A stretch of 64,000 nt of DNA, from IMG/VR virus record IMGVR_UViG_3300042889_002533, positions 1 through 64,000 of that record. One strand, written 5' to 3'. The translations under genes and the position numbers were made by a program. Every line of letters begins with the position of its first letter. Within the stretch, counting starts at the first letter, position 1. The notes under the pieces are model-generated. The model did no database searches, had not been told where the DNA came from, and saw nothing but the letters and a program-made list of their open reading frames with translations. Below, piece by piece: positions 28,932-36,776 of this stretch. Origin of the DNA: a virus.

Positions 28932-29008
28932 GCAAGTGTAGCCCAATTGGCAGAGGCGACAGATTTAGGATCTGTATAGTGTAGGTTCGAGTCCTATCAC
29001 TTGTACCA
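28932..29008 (+). tRNA. tRNA-Leu(UAG), short variable arm
   Basis: Acceptor GCAAGTG/CACTTGT, stem ACAGA/TCTGT, loop TTTAGGA (UAG), canonical T arm, CCA encoded. Only 77 bases, like the other Leu tRNA here. Confidence 0.9.
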
Positions 29009-29018
29009 TTTTTTTATA

Positions 29019-29093
29019 CGCACAGAGGGTGACTGGATAATCGACAGCCTGCAAAACTGTTTTTAGTGAGTTCGATTCTCACCTGTGCGTCCA
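29019..29093 (+). tRNA. tRNA-Cys(GCA)
   Basis: Acceptor CGCACAG/CTGTGCG perfect, loop CTGCAAA (GCA), discriminator T as expected for Cys, CCA encoded. Confidence 0.9.
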
Positions 29094-29122
29094 TTTTAAA
29101 CTTATTGTCAAAATCAAAATGT

Positions 29123-29130
29123 TATAAATA
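29123..29130 (+). promoter_or_regulatory. T4-type late promoter TATAAATA
   Basis: Exact consensus 6 bases before ATG 29137. Confidence 0.75.
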
Positions 29131-29136
29131 CGGTAT

Positions 29137-29397
29137 ATGAATATATTTTCGTCATCATACATCGACAGCATGATTGAAGACGCCGCGGCCATTCTTGAAG
29201 GCAAGACGCCAGCAGAGCGCAAACAATTCCTGCGAGATCGAGTGCAAAGCTTACGTGATCGCATGGATAAAAATAAACAAAAGATGCGTGACTCTTCACT
29301 TGAGCCTGAAGAAAAGAGCCGCCTTAAATTTCAGAATGATGCTATGACTAAAGAAATCACATGGCTTAATAGCAAACTCAATGCACCAACCGTTTAA
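29137..29397 (+). CDS. Small putative internal head protein
   Basis: 86 residues. Leader SYIDSMIEDAAAILEGKTPA (residues 7-26) resembles a capsid-targeting peptide with a possible cut near LEG. The body is charged and helical (coiled-coil-like). Late promoter upstream. Confidence 0.65.
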   Translation: MNIFSSSYIDSMIEDAAAILEGKTPAERKQFLRDRVQSLRDRMDKNKQKMRDSSLEPEEKSRLKFQNDAMTKEITWLNSKLNAPTV

Positions 29398-29405
29398 TAT
29401 AAATA
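29398..29405 (+). promoter_or_regulatory. T4-type late promoter TATAAATA
   Basis: Exact consensus overlapping the previous stop, 14 bases before ATG 29420. Confidence 0.7.
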
Positions 29406-29419
29406 ACTAACAACCAATT

Positions 29420-30385
29420 ATGAAACCATTCCATTATCACGAAGATCCAATGTATGCTGCAGCTGCAGCAATTCTCGCTCAAAAAACTGTATCTGAAGAA
29501 GCAGTACAACTCGATGAAGGCGTAGAAGATATTGCAGCTGCTGTTGCCAATTTCAAAAAAGGTGACAAAACAAACTTTGGTGTAGTTACCGATGTTTCTT
29601 CCACTAGTATTAGCTTTAAAGCAAAAGACCTGCCGGTTACAAAGATCGCTTTTAACCAACGCAAGATGGGCAGCAAAGATTTTGTACTTGATAAACTGGT
29701 TAAACTTAAAGAAGGCGTTTCCCTTGAAGAAGGTGTTATTGAATTACAAGAAGCCGTTTCAATCCGTTTCATTGATGACCTAATTGATGCGGCTAACAAA
29801 AATCAAAGTAAAAATAAGCAATTGCGTCAAGGTCAAAGTATGATGATTGCTTTGAAGGACATGAACTCAAAATTGTATTCTGATGTTACTGGTACCGATT
29901 ATGATCCGTTTTATAATGATAAGAAAATTCCAGCATTACTGAAACATTTAAATCCTAATTGGAAGTTTTCTGATCTGGACGAGATCATGAAAGAAGCTAT
30001 GGCTATGGGTATGGGTACAGCAACCATCACTGCTCCAGGCAACAAGTTGCACGGCAAACAAGTTAGCATCTTCCACAAGTTTGACGATGGTCGCCTTAAT
30101 GTTCAATACGCAAAGAGTGACAAGAAGGGCGATGTGATTAATCTCACACTCAACAAAGGTCAATACAAATTGGATGAAGCTGCGCTCAAGCAAAGTTTAC
30201 CAACTAAAGAAAACAAACAGCGCCTTGAATCATTTATGAAGAAGTTTAATGCGCTTCGTGACGCATTTCCAGATGTAATATTTCGCGGTACACACGATGA
30301 AAAAGTTGAAACAGGTTTAATTGATGATGACAATATCGTTCAATATCTTGGATCAAAGATTCCATTAGTTCACAAAGGAAAATAA
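29420..30385 (+). CDS. Putative internal head protein
   Basis: 321 residues. Leader HEDPMYAAAAAILAQKTVSE (residues 7-26) follows the same style as the other packaged proteins. A second Glu-rich segment VQLDEGVEDI follows. The body has no recognised domain. Late promoter upstream. Confidence 0.65.
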   Translation: MKPFHYHEDPMYAAAAAILAQKTVSEEAVQLDEGVEDIAAAVANFKKGDKTNFGVVTDVSSTSISFKAKDLPVTKIAFNQRKMGSKDFVLDKLVKLKEGVSLEEGVIELQEAVSIRFIDDLIDAANKNQSKNKQLRQGQSMMIALKDMNSKLYSDVTGTDYDPFYNDKKIPALLKHLNPNWKFSDLDEIMKEAMAMGMGTATITAPGNKLHGKQVSIFHKFDDGRLNVQYAKSDKKGDVINLTLNKGQYKLDEAALKQSLPTKENKQRLESFMKKFNALRDAFPDVIFRGTHDEKVETGLIDDDNIVQYLGSKIPLVHKGK

Positions 30386-30388
30386 ATA
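30381..30388 (+). promoter_or_regulatory. Late-promoter-like box AATAAATA
   Basis: One base from consensus, overlapping the previous stop, 5 bases before ATG 30394. Confidence 0.5.
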
Positions 30389-30393
30389 CTAAT

Positions 30394-30813
30394 ATGAATA
30401 GTTTTGCATACAATATAAAAGGTGACGCACTTCTTAAAGCTGCGGAGTCAATTCTTCAAGATTCTTTACAAGAAGCAGATATTAAGAGAGTCAAATATGA
30501 CTTAGTTATTGCTAAACTTAAAGACGGAATTTGGGACACATCATATGATGTAAAACCTAGAACGCATCTTGAAGTTATTGACAACAAAGGACAATATAAA
30601 CTTGATGAATCGCACAAAGTAGGTTTTCCATTAACTAAAAAAGCAATCACAGCTGTAGCCAATTTAGATCATGACGAATTTGAAGAATTTCTTGGAGGTA
30701 TCGCTGATTATTTTCATGAATTAGATGCCGGAGATGAAGGTATCAGTGTTCGCGTGACTACGCAAATTGCTATACATTTTGAACAGGCATATAAGATCTG
30801 GAAAAACCGATAA
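30394..30813 (+). CDS. Putative internal head protein
   Basis: 139 residues. Leader GDALLKAAESILQDSLQEAD (residues 9-28) is again amphipathic with Glu near the end. No recognised domain. Followed by a strong terminator. Confidence 0.6.
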   Translation: MNSFAYNIKGDALLKAAESILQDSLQEADIKRVKYDLVIAKLKDGIWDTSYDVKPRTHLEVIDNKGQYKLDESHKVGFPLTKKAITAVANLDHDEFEEFLGGIADYFHELDAGDEGISVRVTTQIAIHFEQAYKIWKNR

Positions 30814-30830
30814 TAAGTATTTTCAAACAA

Positions 30831-30877
30831 ACCTCCCGCGCCTCTGCTTGCATGCGAAATTCGGGAGGTATTTTTTT
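30831..30877 (+). terminator. Rho-independent terminator
   Basis: ACCTCCCG/CGGGAGGT around a 23-base loop, then seven T. Confidence 0.85.
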
Positions 30878-30946
30878 GTCTTTATATATAAACTGTAATG
30901 ATTGCATACCGCGACATTACAAATTAACACAAACACACAAAAACAA

Positions 30947-31222
30947 ATGAATAAAAACGCATATGAAATTCGCCTTGAACTATTAAATCTTGCGCATGGC
31001 GATTGTCAAAATCGCTTCTATGAAAAGCTTAACTTGCTTAAAGAAGCTGACAACCGTAACTTTGACTCTTATCTTAGAGCTGTTGAAAAAGACACTCCTG
31101 ATACTGTAAGATTATCATTCATTAGCGAATGCACAGCCGAAAAGATTGACGCATTGCTTCCTAGCAGCGCTGAAATTATTACGCGAGCTGAGGAACTATA
31201 CCGCTTCATTGAAGGCAAGTAA
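30947..31222 (+). CDS. Unknown small protein
   Basis: 91 residues, helical and charged (YEIRLELLNLAHGDCQNRFY at the N-terminus). Resembles small phage proteins of unknown function. Followed by a terminator. Confidence 0.6.
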   Translation: MNKNAYEIRLELLNLAHGDCQNRFYEKLNLLKEADNRNFDSYLRAVEKDTPDTVRLSFISECTAEKIDALLPSSAEIITRAEELYRFIEGK

Positions 31223-31241
31223 AGCATTCGCAAACACACAG

Positions 31242-31276
31242 AAGTTTCATAGCAAAACCTGCTATGAAACTTTTTT
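31242..31276 (+). terminator. Rho-independent terminator
   Basis: AAGTTTCATAGCA/TGCTATGAAACTT (13 bp perfect), 5-base loop, T run. Confidence 0.9.
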
Positions 31277-31297
31277 CATATCTGCAGCATTTTTCCA

Positions 31298-31326
31298 TTT
31301 ACAACTTGACCCAAACATGTTACAAT
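31298..31326 (+). promoter_or_regulatory. Early promoter before the tmRNA region
   Basis: TTTACA 31298-31303, 17 bases, TACAAT 31321-31326, 9 bases before ATG 31336. Could drive both the small gene and the tmRNA. Confidence 0.72.
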
Positions 31327-31335
31327 AATCTCACA

Positions 31336-31581
31336 ATGAAAATCAACGCAACTAAAAAGTTTGAAGCTGAAATAAGTGAAGCTGAAGTAAAGCGCATTGC
31401 AGTTCAATGCATACGTGACGCTGTCGGCTGGCATACCGATCACTATGTTGAGAACGGCAAACTTTACATTAGCAAAACCATGAATACCTCTCACCGTTGG
31501 ACCGAAGAAATTGTGGTTGGTGAAGCTTCGCCCACCGACATTGCAGCTCAACACGTTATCAATCAAATTTTAAAATCTTAG
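31336..31581 (+). CDS. Unknown small early protein
   Basis: 81 residues, not recognised. Starts MKINATKKFEAEISEAEVK. Its TAG stop shares its last base with the first base of the tmRNA, so processing of the tmRNA 5' end would cut this mRNA. Confidence 0.62.
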   Translation: MKINATKKFEAEISEAEVKRIAVQCIRDAVGWHTDHYVENGKLYISKTMNTSHRWTEEIVVGEASPTDIAAQHVINQILKS

Positions 31582-31903
31582 TGCCTGTTCCGGTTTCGAC
31601 ATGATTCACAGGCGCTGCTTGCAACCAAAAGTCTGCTCGACTCTAAGAGCACAAAGACAAAAGGCGAAAACACACTCGCATTAGCTGCGTAAGCTACGTC
31701 ACTTCACAGACTCCTCTATGTGAATGTGGCGACGACAGAGGATAGCTTGAGTGTGCAAATACACTCTAGATTGAAGCATTCAAATATGTTTCCCAGATTC
31801 TTGGATTGAATATAATCAGGCACCGATGAAAAATGTGTTCTATAGTTGTAGAAGAGTAGCGTTAATGTTTCGTGGACGGGGTTCGACTCCCCCAGGTACA
31901 CCA
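31581..31903 (+). ncRNA. ssrA: tmRNA (ssrA) encoded by the phage
   Basis: Acceptor GTGCCTG/CAGGTAC with G3-T70 (the AlaRS identity pair), discriminator A and encoded CCA; T arm around GGG-TTCGACT-CCC. The tag frame ends at TAA 31692 and reads, back from the stop, AALALTNEG; the likely tag is GENTLALAA with resume codon GGC at 31663. LALAA is the ClpXP degron. tmRNA frees stalled ribosomes and tags the nascent peptide; SmpB would be the host's. 323 bases, one-piece type. Confidence 0.93.
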
Positions 31904-31934
31904 TCTTTTTAGGTTCAATTTTGCTCAGCTCCAG

Positions 31935-31942
31935 TATAAATA
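31935..31942 (+). promoter_or_regulatory. T4-type late promoter TATAAATA
   Basis: Exact consensus 5 bases before ATG 31948. Confidence 0.72.
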
Positions 31943-31947
31943 CTTAT

Positions 31948-32727
31948 ATGAAAGTATGTAAACATTGTAACAGTGAATTCATTGCTACCGAAATTCATAA
32001 GTCATTTGCAAATCATGTTAGATGGTGTAATAAAAATCCAAATAGCACTGATAGCAAATGGTCTAATGGTGCAGATTCACGATTGGGAATCTTTTCGGAC
32101 TTTTCAGTTAATTGCTGTAAATGTAATAAAGAATTTACCGTTAATGAACGTGAAAAACTTTTTCCCAAAAAAGAAAAATACTTTTGTTCACGTTCATGTG
32201 CAAATAGCAGAATATTTACAGACGAAACTAATTCTCTTAGAAGTCGATCGTGTTCTGCAGCGTCTAAAGTATTATGGCAAAATGCCGACTATCGAAAAAT
32301 GATGGGGGAGCAAATGTCAAATAGCAAAAGATTCACAAGTAAAAACGAAGTTTTAATCAGAACATATTTTATTGAAAATTATGTAAATGATGAATGGACT
32401 TTTGGCGGAATAATTTCACATAATGGTTATAATCTGTCACGTGATTTATATTCTAACAAATTAAAAGTATGTTTTGAATATGACGGCGTATGGCATTTTA
32501 AAGACATACATGGGCAATTGGAAACTAAACAGATTAAGGACGCCGCTCTTAATGATTGGTGTAAACAAAACAATTATCGTATGATTAGACTCTCTGAAAG
32601 TTTTGCTGCTAAAAATAAAGATTTTATTTCTATACTTGAAAACTTTATTTACAATGAAAGCGGAAATAAGAATTTTGGGAAAGAATACATTTTTCCTTTA
32701 CATACACACACCAGTTTGATACAATAA
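31948..32727 (+). CDS. Putative homing endonuclease beside the tmRNA
   Basis: 259 residues. N-terminal zinc-finger-like pairs CKHC, then HVRWC, CCKC and CSRSC. The C-terminal nuclease part has LSRDLYSNKLKVCFEYDGVW then HFKD and NDWCKQNNYRMIRLSE, like Vsr/PD-(D/E)XK-type (EDxHD-like) phage endonucleases. It starts 45 bases after the tmRNA and has a late promoter, the same arrangement as the two tRNA-linked endonucleases. Confidence 0.65.
   Translation: MKVCKHCNSEFIATEIHKSFANHVRWCNKNPNSTDSKWSNGADSRLGIFSDFSVNCCKCNKEFTVNEREKLFPKKEKYFCSRSCANSRIFTDETNSLRSRSCSAASKVLWQNADYRKMMGEQMSNSKRFTSKNEVLIRTYFIENYVNDEWTFGGIISHNGYNLSRDLYSNKLKVCFEYDGVWHFKDIHGQLETKQIKDAALNDWCKQNNYRMIRLSESFAAKNKDFISILENFIYNESGNKNFGKEYIFPLHTHTSLIQ
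32697..32725 (+). promoter_or_regulatory. Early promoter of the UV endonuclease gene
   Basis: TTTACA 32697-32702, 17 bases, TACAAT 32720-32725, ATG 6 bases later, so probably leaderless. Confidence 0.75.
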
Positions 32728-32731
32728 CAAC

Positions 32732-33643
32732 ATGAGATTAGGGTTAGTTTGCATCAGTGAGATGCTTAGAGATGAGAAGAAGTTGAGCGCCAAAACAATG
32801 ACACGCAAAGGATTCAATGCACTGCCTCGTGATGCCGCACTAGCGCTGTTGAGCGCTCGTATTTTGCACAATACCACAGTTGTATATGCTACACTTGGCG
32901 GCATGGTTGGGCGCGGCATTTTGCACTATCGTATTAGCAGCTGTATTTTTCCATGTGTTACCGATGCTACACTAAACATCAAGCTCGAAGACTTGCCTGA
33001 CATTGACGCTATTCGAGCTAATCTTCGTGGTGCTGGTGATCTTGCGCGTGCAATGAATATCTCACTAAGTTGTCATCCAGATCAGTTTAATGTATTGTCG
33101 AGTTACAATACCGATGTGATTGATCGTAGTATCAAGGAATTGAATCATCAAAGCAACGTGTTGGATATGATGGGTTGCGCCCAAGATCTTAGCAGCCCAA
33201 TGTGTTTGCATCTCAACAAGACGCCTGATCTCAAGCGTGAAACGGTGCAGGATTATCGTGAACGTTTCTTGCGCTCATTAAGCCGATGCAATAGTGGAGT
33301 GCGCGCACGTCTTGTATTGGAAAACGAAGACAAAGGCTATTGGACCACTGAACAGCTGCATCGCTGGTTTGGTGCACATCGCGCATTGGTATATGACAAC
33401 CTGCATGACCGCTGCAATCCTAGTATTGACCAAAACATTGCGGTATCACTATTCCGACAAACATGGAGTAATCATACGCCAGTGTTTCATTGGAGCGAAG
33501 GCACTGACTCAAAACCGCGCAGCCATGCTGAGCGCGCTAGTCACCTACCGCAGATTGTTTCAGCCAACTCTGACTGCATCTGGGAAGTGGAACTTAAAGA
33601 CAAGGACTATGCAATTGTTGAAATCTTAACCAACCTATTATGA
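32732..33643 (+). CDS. uvsE: UV DNA damage endonuclease (UvsE/UVDE)
   Basis: 303 residues, TIM-barrel UVDE family, which nicks DNA 5' to UV photoproducts. RLGLVCIS (2-9), SCHPDQFNVL (near 110), LVLENEDKGYW (near 194), YDNLHDRCNP (near 219), FHWSEG and EVELKDKDYAI (near 286) match family motifs with metal-binding His, Glu and Asp. Own early promoter. Overlaps the next gene by 4 bases. Confidence 0.88.
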   Translation: MRLGLVCISEMLRDEKKLSAKTMTRKGFNALPRDAALALLSARILHNTTVVYATLGGMVGRGILHYRISSCIFPCVTDATLNIKLEDLPDIDAIRANLRGAGDLARAMNISLSCHPDQFNVLSSYNTDVIDRSIKELNHQSNVLDMMGCAQDLSSPMCLHLNKTPDLKRETVQDYRERFLRSLSRCNSGVRARLVLENEDKGYWTTEQLHRWFGAHRALVYDNLHDRCNPSIDQNIAVSLFRQTWSNHTPVFHWSEGTDSKPRSHAERASHLPQIVSANSDCIWEVELKDKDYAIVEILTNLL

Positions 33644-33867
33644 AAGAATTATACTACCGCCTCCGTGATCGTTATGACTGGTGGATTTACCGTCGTGCAT
33701 ATCGCTCTCTCGCCCGCATGAGCGTCAAAAGCCCAGGATTCTCCTATCTGATGCAGTTACATCTTGAAGAATGGAATGGGAAGCGGCCGCTTCCCGATCA
33801 ACTGAAAACTGCCGCGGAAAGCTTCCATGCTAGCCTGAAAACTGCAGAAAAAGCCGTAACTCGTTGA
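33640..33867 (+). CDS. Unknown small early protein
   Basis: 75 residues, basic, aromatic-rich start (YYRLRDRYDWWIYRRAYR). Not recognised. Its stop lies within the upstream part of the next early promoter module. Confidence 0.55.
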   Translation: MKELYYRLRDRYDWWIYRRAYRSLARMSVKSPGFSYLMQLHLEEWNGKRPLPDQLKTAAESFHASLKTAEKAVTR

Positions 33868-33951
33868 TTTTCAACAAAAACCTTAAAAGATGTAAAAATA
33901 TGCATTTTTGTTGAAAAAGTCCTTTACATTCTACTTTTTTTAGTGTATAAT
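33863..33951 (+). promoter_or_regulatory. Early promoter module with palindrome
   Basis: Palindrome GTTGATTTTCAAC 33863-33875, TGCATTTTT element, TTTACA 33923-33928, 17 bases, TATAAT 33946-33951, GTAAGG leader, ATG 33972. Confidence 0.8.
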
Positions 33952-33971
33952 AATCCTGTAAGGCAACCACC

Positions 33972-34166
33972 ATGAATCACACCACCTACCAAACCCTCGA
34001 TGCAGTCAAAGCTGCAGTCTCCGCCGGAGCCACCGTTTACTGGAGCAATCCTTCGTATGTTGTCAAATTGAGCAAGTCAGGTGACTACAACATTATCTGC
34101 TCAAACGGGCATGTTGCTTATATGGGAAATGCCTATACTGCAAAAGATTTTTACGCCATTGCTTAA
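33972..34166 (+). CDS. Unknown small early protein
   Basis: 64 residues: repeated small-residue start (AVKAAVSAGATVYW) and end YTAKDFYAIA. Similar small proteins occur in early regions of large phages; function unknown. Confidence 0.58.
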   Translation: MNHTTYQTLDAVKAAVSAGATVYWSNPSYVVKLSKSGDYNIICSNGHVAYMGNAYTAKDFYAIA

Positions 34167-34188
34167 TTTTTATCTAACCAACACTAAG

Positions 34189-34365
34189 ATGCACTGGAAA
34201 ACTAAAGAGAAGATCACTCGGCTTATCAATGAGAAGCTTGAAGCATGCCCACGCAACAAATCAGTGTGGGGCAATTTGACCGCAGAAGAACGGGCGGTCT
34301 ACAATGAACGCTTTGGTCCGGCGGACCGTACATATCCAATTGACTGGATTATGAAAAACCGCTAA
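34189..34365 (+). CDS. Unknown small early protein
   Basis: 58 residues from ATG 34189: MHWKTKEKITRLINEKLEAC, with NLTAEERAVYNERFG further on. Not recognised. Confidence 0.52.
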   Translation: MHWKTKEKITRLINEKLEACPRNKSVWGNLTAEERAVYNERFGPADRTYPIDWIMKNR

Positions 34366-34373
34366 TACTTTTT

Positions 34374-34634
34374 ATGAATACCGCCACACAAATTAAAGAT
34401 CAGGTCATTAGCCTATTTGAAGTTCAACAACCCAATGGGCATATGTTGAGTACAACTGTAATGAAGAAAGGTAAGAAGCTGATTACAGGAACATCTGTCA
34501 AAGGCACTTTTTTTCGCAATGAATGGGCTGTCAACCTGAACAATTATGCTTCACTCAGTGAAGCACTTGATGACCTATACGAACAAGTTAAAGATAGCGC
34601 TCACGCTATGAACAGCAAACACCAATTGCTTTAA
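34374..34634 (+). CDS. Unknown small early protein
   Basis: 86 residues, mixed alpha/beta; not recognised. 8 bases after the previous gene, probably cotranscribed. Confidence 0.55.
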   Translation: MNTATQIKDQVISLFEVQQPNGHMLSTTVMKKGKKLITGTSVKGTFFRNEWAVNLNNYASLSEALDDLYEQVKDSAHAMNSKHQLL

Positions 34635-34646
34635 TATTAAAAAAAT

Positions 34647-34919
34647 ATGAACGCTAAAAAAGAACTCTTAGAGCACGCAGCTGGTCGCACTATACAATAT
34701 GTGGAAGTCAAACATTGGCATTCATATGATGAAGAAGTTGTGATTTCCGGTGAACGGGGCGACGTATTACCGCATCTGAACTTTGAATATGATAACGGCT
34801 ATGGCTGCCAACATCTAGAAGGAACCGTTTGGTATGCTGACGGAACATGGTCAGAGCGCGTAGAATATGATGGCTCGGAATGGTGGGAACACCGTGAGCG
34901 CCCACCATTGCCAAAGTAA
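34647..34919 (+). CDS. Unknown small early protein
   Basis: 90 residues, Trp/Tyr/Glu-rich (GTVWYADGTWSERVEYDGSE near 60). Not recognised. Last gene before the next early promoter module. Confidence 0.55.
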   Translation: MNAKKELLEHAAGRTIQYVEVKHWHSYDEEVVISGERGDVLPHLNFEYDNGYGCQHLEGTVWYADGTWSERVEYDGSEWWEHRERPPLPK

Positions 34920-34930
34920 TGCTGTAACTC

Positions 34931-35010
34931 GTTGATTACCAACAAAAATGCAAAAATATGCATTTTTGCTGAAAAAAGTCCTTTACAAGTGGGATTTTTT
35001 AGTGTATAAT
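34931..35010 (+). promoter_or_regulatory. Early promoter module with imperfect palindrome
   Basis: GTTG/CAAC 34931-34943, AAAAATGCA/TGCATTTTT hairpin, TTTACA 34982-34987, 17 bases, TATAAT 35005-35010, ATG 35037. Nearly identical to the module at 40761. Confidence 0.8.
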
Positions 35011-35036
35011 AATCTTGTAAGGCAAACCACCACATC

Positions 35037-35330
35037 ATGAGTTTAGAAAAAGCAATCATTCACCGGAAAGAAAATCGCAAACCATATCGCGGCAGCAAGG
35101 CATTTGATTGCTCTTGCCGCAACCACGGCAGCTGCGCCTATTGCGAAAGCAATCGTACGCTCTTCGACAAGAAAGCTCGGATGCGGGTCGAGGGTCAAGT
35201 GGATGAATGGTTTGGTTATTGGAACCTTCCAGACCCGTACGATGCCTCGAGCGATGCATACGATGAGCGTCTCAAGCAAATTGACGTTGACCCTTGGGAC
35301 TTTGAGACACGTCGAGAATTAGATATCTAA
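35037..35330 (+). CDS. Cysteine-rich small early protein
   Basis: 97 residues. CSCRNHGSCAYCESNR (residues 26-41) has four Cys and a His, a likely zinc site. Basic N-terminus and acidic C-terminus. Not recognised further. Confidence 0.58.
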   Translation: MSLEKAIIHRKENRKPYRGSKAFDCSCRNHGSCAYCESNRTLFDKKARMRVEGQVDEWFGYWNLPDPYDASSDAYDERLKQIDVDPWDFETRRELDI

Positions 35331-35349
35331 ACACAAATAAAATAAGCAT

Positions 35350-35811
35350 ATGAAACCACAATACATTGAAATTGATGAAGGCGGCAAAAAGCGTTACTAC
35401 TCTGACCGACATATGACTATTGCACATCGACTAGATGGGCCAGCAGTTGAATATGCTGATGGAAGTAAAGAGTGGTTTGTTAATGGTAAGCTTCATCGTA
35501 CTGATGGTCCAGCAATTGAATGGGCTGATGGAGGTAGAGCATGGTGGCTAGATGGTAAGCTTCATCGTCTTGATGGTCCAGCAATTGAATGGGCTGATGG
35601 AGGTAGAGCATGGTGGCTAGATGGTAAGCTTCATCGTCTTGATGGTCCAGCAGTTGAATATGCTAATGGAAGTAAAGCATGGTATGTTGATGGTAAACGT
35701 CTCACTGAAGAACAATTCAATGCTCTCACAGCACCAACACTAGAGTTGACACTTGAAGACATTGCTGCTAAGTTTGGTGTTGATGTTGGTAAGATCAAGA
35801 TTGTAAAGTGA
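35350..35811 (+). CDS. MORN-like repeat protein (DGPA repeats) with shared C-terminal module
   Basis: 153 residues. From about residue 22, four copies of a 23-residue repeat (pattern HRxDGPAxEyADGsraWwxdGKL). The C-terminus LTLEDIAAKFGVDVGKIKIV is shared with the genes at 44260 and 44860 and looks like a small helix-turn-helix. The DNA repeats are near-identical 69-base units. Similar repeat proteins exist in other phages and bacteria; role unknown. Confidence 0.65.
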   Translation: MKPQYIEIDEGGKKRYYSDRHMTIAHRLDGPAVEYADGSKEWFVNGKLHRTDGPAIEWADGGRAWWLDGKLHRLDGPAIEWADGGRAWWLDGKLHRLDGPAVEYANGSKAWYVDGKRLTEEQFNALTAPTLELTLEDIAAKFGVDVGKIKIVK

Positions 35812-35813
35812 CA

Positions 35814-35829
35814 GGAACAATAATATAAT
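35814..35829 (+). promoter_or_regulatory. GGAAC-type promoter
   Basis: GGAAC 35814-35818, 5 bases, TATAAT 35824-35829, 6 bases, ATG 35836. A weak -35 TTGTAA sits 17 bases before the -10. Confidence 0.65.
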
Positions 35830-35835
35830 AAAAGT

Positions 35836-36270
35836 ATGCAAGAACAATACATCGAGACATTAAAGAACGGTACAAAGAAGTACTACAAAGACAAAGCTAA
35901 GACAATTCTTCACCGTGAAGACGGTCCAGCAATTGAATATGCTGATGGAGGTAAAGAATGGCTAGTTGATGGTAAGTATCATCGGCTTGATGGTCCAGCA
36001 ATTGAAAGCGCTAATGGTAAAGAAGCATGGTGCATCAACGGAGAATCTATTTCTGAGGATGAGTTCTTCAAGCGTACCGATTGGCGTGAAGACCAACACA
36101 TTGTAGATCTTCAATACCTGCGTAATTTACTCTCCATTGGCACAGTTGACACAGCTGACACAGCTAGCGAACTTCTCAAGACAAGCCTCATCAAGATGGC
36201 CCTAGACAGTGTCAATGAAATGCATCGCGTCGCGATGGAGGAGAAGAGGGCTAACGGATTTGTTGGATAA
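35836..36270 (+). CDS. DGPA-repeat protein
   Basis: 144 residues. Starts MQEQYIETLKNGTKKYYKD, with two HR(E/L)DGPAIE repeats (near 29 and 52). The C-terminal half is unrelated and helical, without the LTLEDIAAKFG module. Same first residues as the 44260 gene. Confidence 0.6.
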   Translation: MQEQYIETLKNGTKKYYKDKAKTILHREDGPAIEYADGGKEWLVDGKYHRLDGPAIESANGKEAWCINGESISEDEFFKRTDWREDQHIVDLQYLRNLLSIGTVDTADTASELLKTSLIKMALDSVNEMHRVAMEEKRANGFVG

Positions 36271-36272
36271 AG

Positions 36273-36288
36273 GGAACACCGATATAAT
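36273..36288 (+). promoter_or_regulatory. GGAAC-type promoter
   Basis: GGAAC 36273-36277, 5 bases, TATAAT 36283-36288, 7 bases, ATG 36296. Confidence 0.62.
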
Positions 36289-36295
36289 AAAAATT

Positions 36296-36457
36296 ATGAT
36301 TACAGAAAAAGAAATTGAACAAAAAGCAAATGATGCATTAAAAAGTTTGGAAGCTAAGGTTGACAAATTAAATGATGGTAGCAAACAAAGTAAAGTAATC
36401 ATTTGGGTTATTGCTGCAGTGATTGCTGTAATCATCATTTACTTTAAGCAACACTAA
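36296..36457 (+). CDS. Small C-tail-anchored membrane protein
   Basis: 53 residues: charged helix MITEKEIEQKANDALKSLEA then a transmembrane segment VIIWVIAAVIAVIIIYF and short basic tail. Not recognised. Confidence 0.58.
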   Translation: MITEKEIEQKANDALKSLEAKVDKLNDGSKQSKVIIWVIAAVIAVIIIYFKQH

Positions 36458-36461
36458 ATTT

Positions 36462-36776
36462 ATGGAAAAATTTGCAGTTAATTTTGACCGCTTTAAAGAA
36501 GAAGTATTGTTTGAATGTATCTTGCACGGCAGCTTAGTTGCATGTCAATATTCATTTGAAGATTTTTATACACACAATGGAGAACCAAAAAATTGGAAGG
36601 ATGACTTCCTATCGGACGTTCATGCTTGCCGACGTATAGAATATGGTGAAGAAATTTTCTTTGTGAATCGTGATACGGAGATTGATAGTATCCGTTATAT
36701 TTTCCACGGGGGCAAAGTATATTCATTCGATTCTTACTATACTGACTGTCCCATCTTACAAAGAATCTTAAAATGA
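36462..36776 (+). CDS. Unknown small protein
   Basis: 104 residues, acidic and aromatic; not recognised. Stop overlaps the next start (ATGA). Confidence 0.55.
   Translation: MEKFAVNFDRFKEEVLFECILHGSLVACQYSFEDFYTHNGEPKNWKDDFLSDVHACRRIEYGEEIFFVNRDTEIDSIRYIFHGGKVYSFDSYYTDCPILQRILK

Noticed and set aside
19750-31903. CRISPR array explanation for the repeats in this region
   Set aside because: No regular direct repeats of fixed length with unique spacers; the similarity is in tRNA-like structure and T-run separators.
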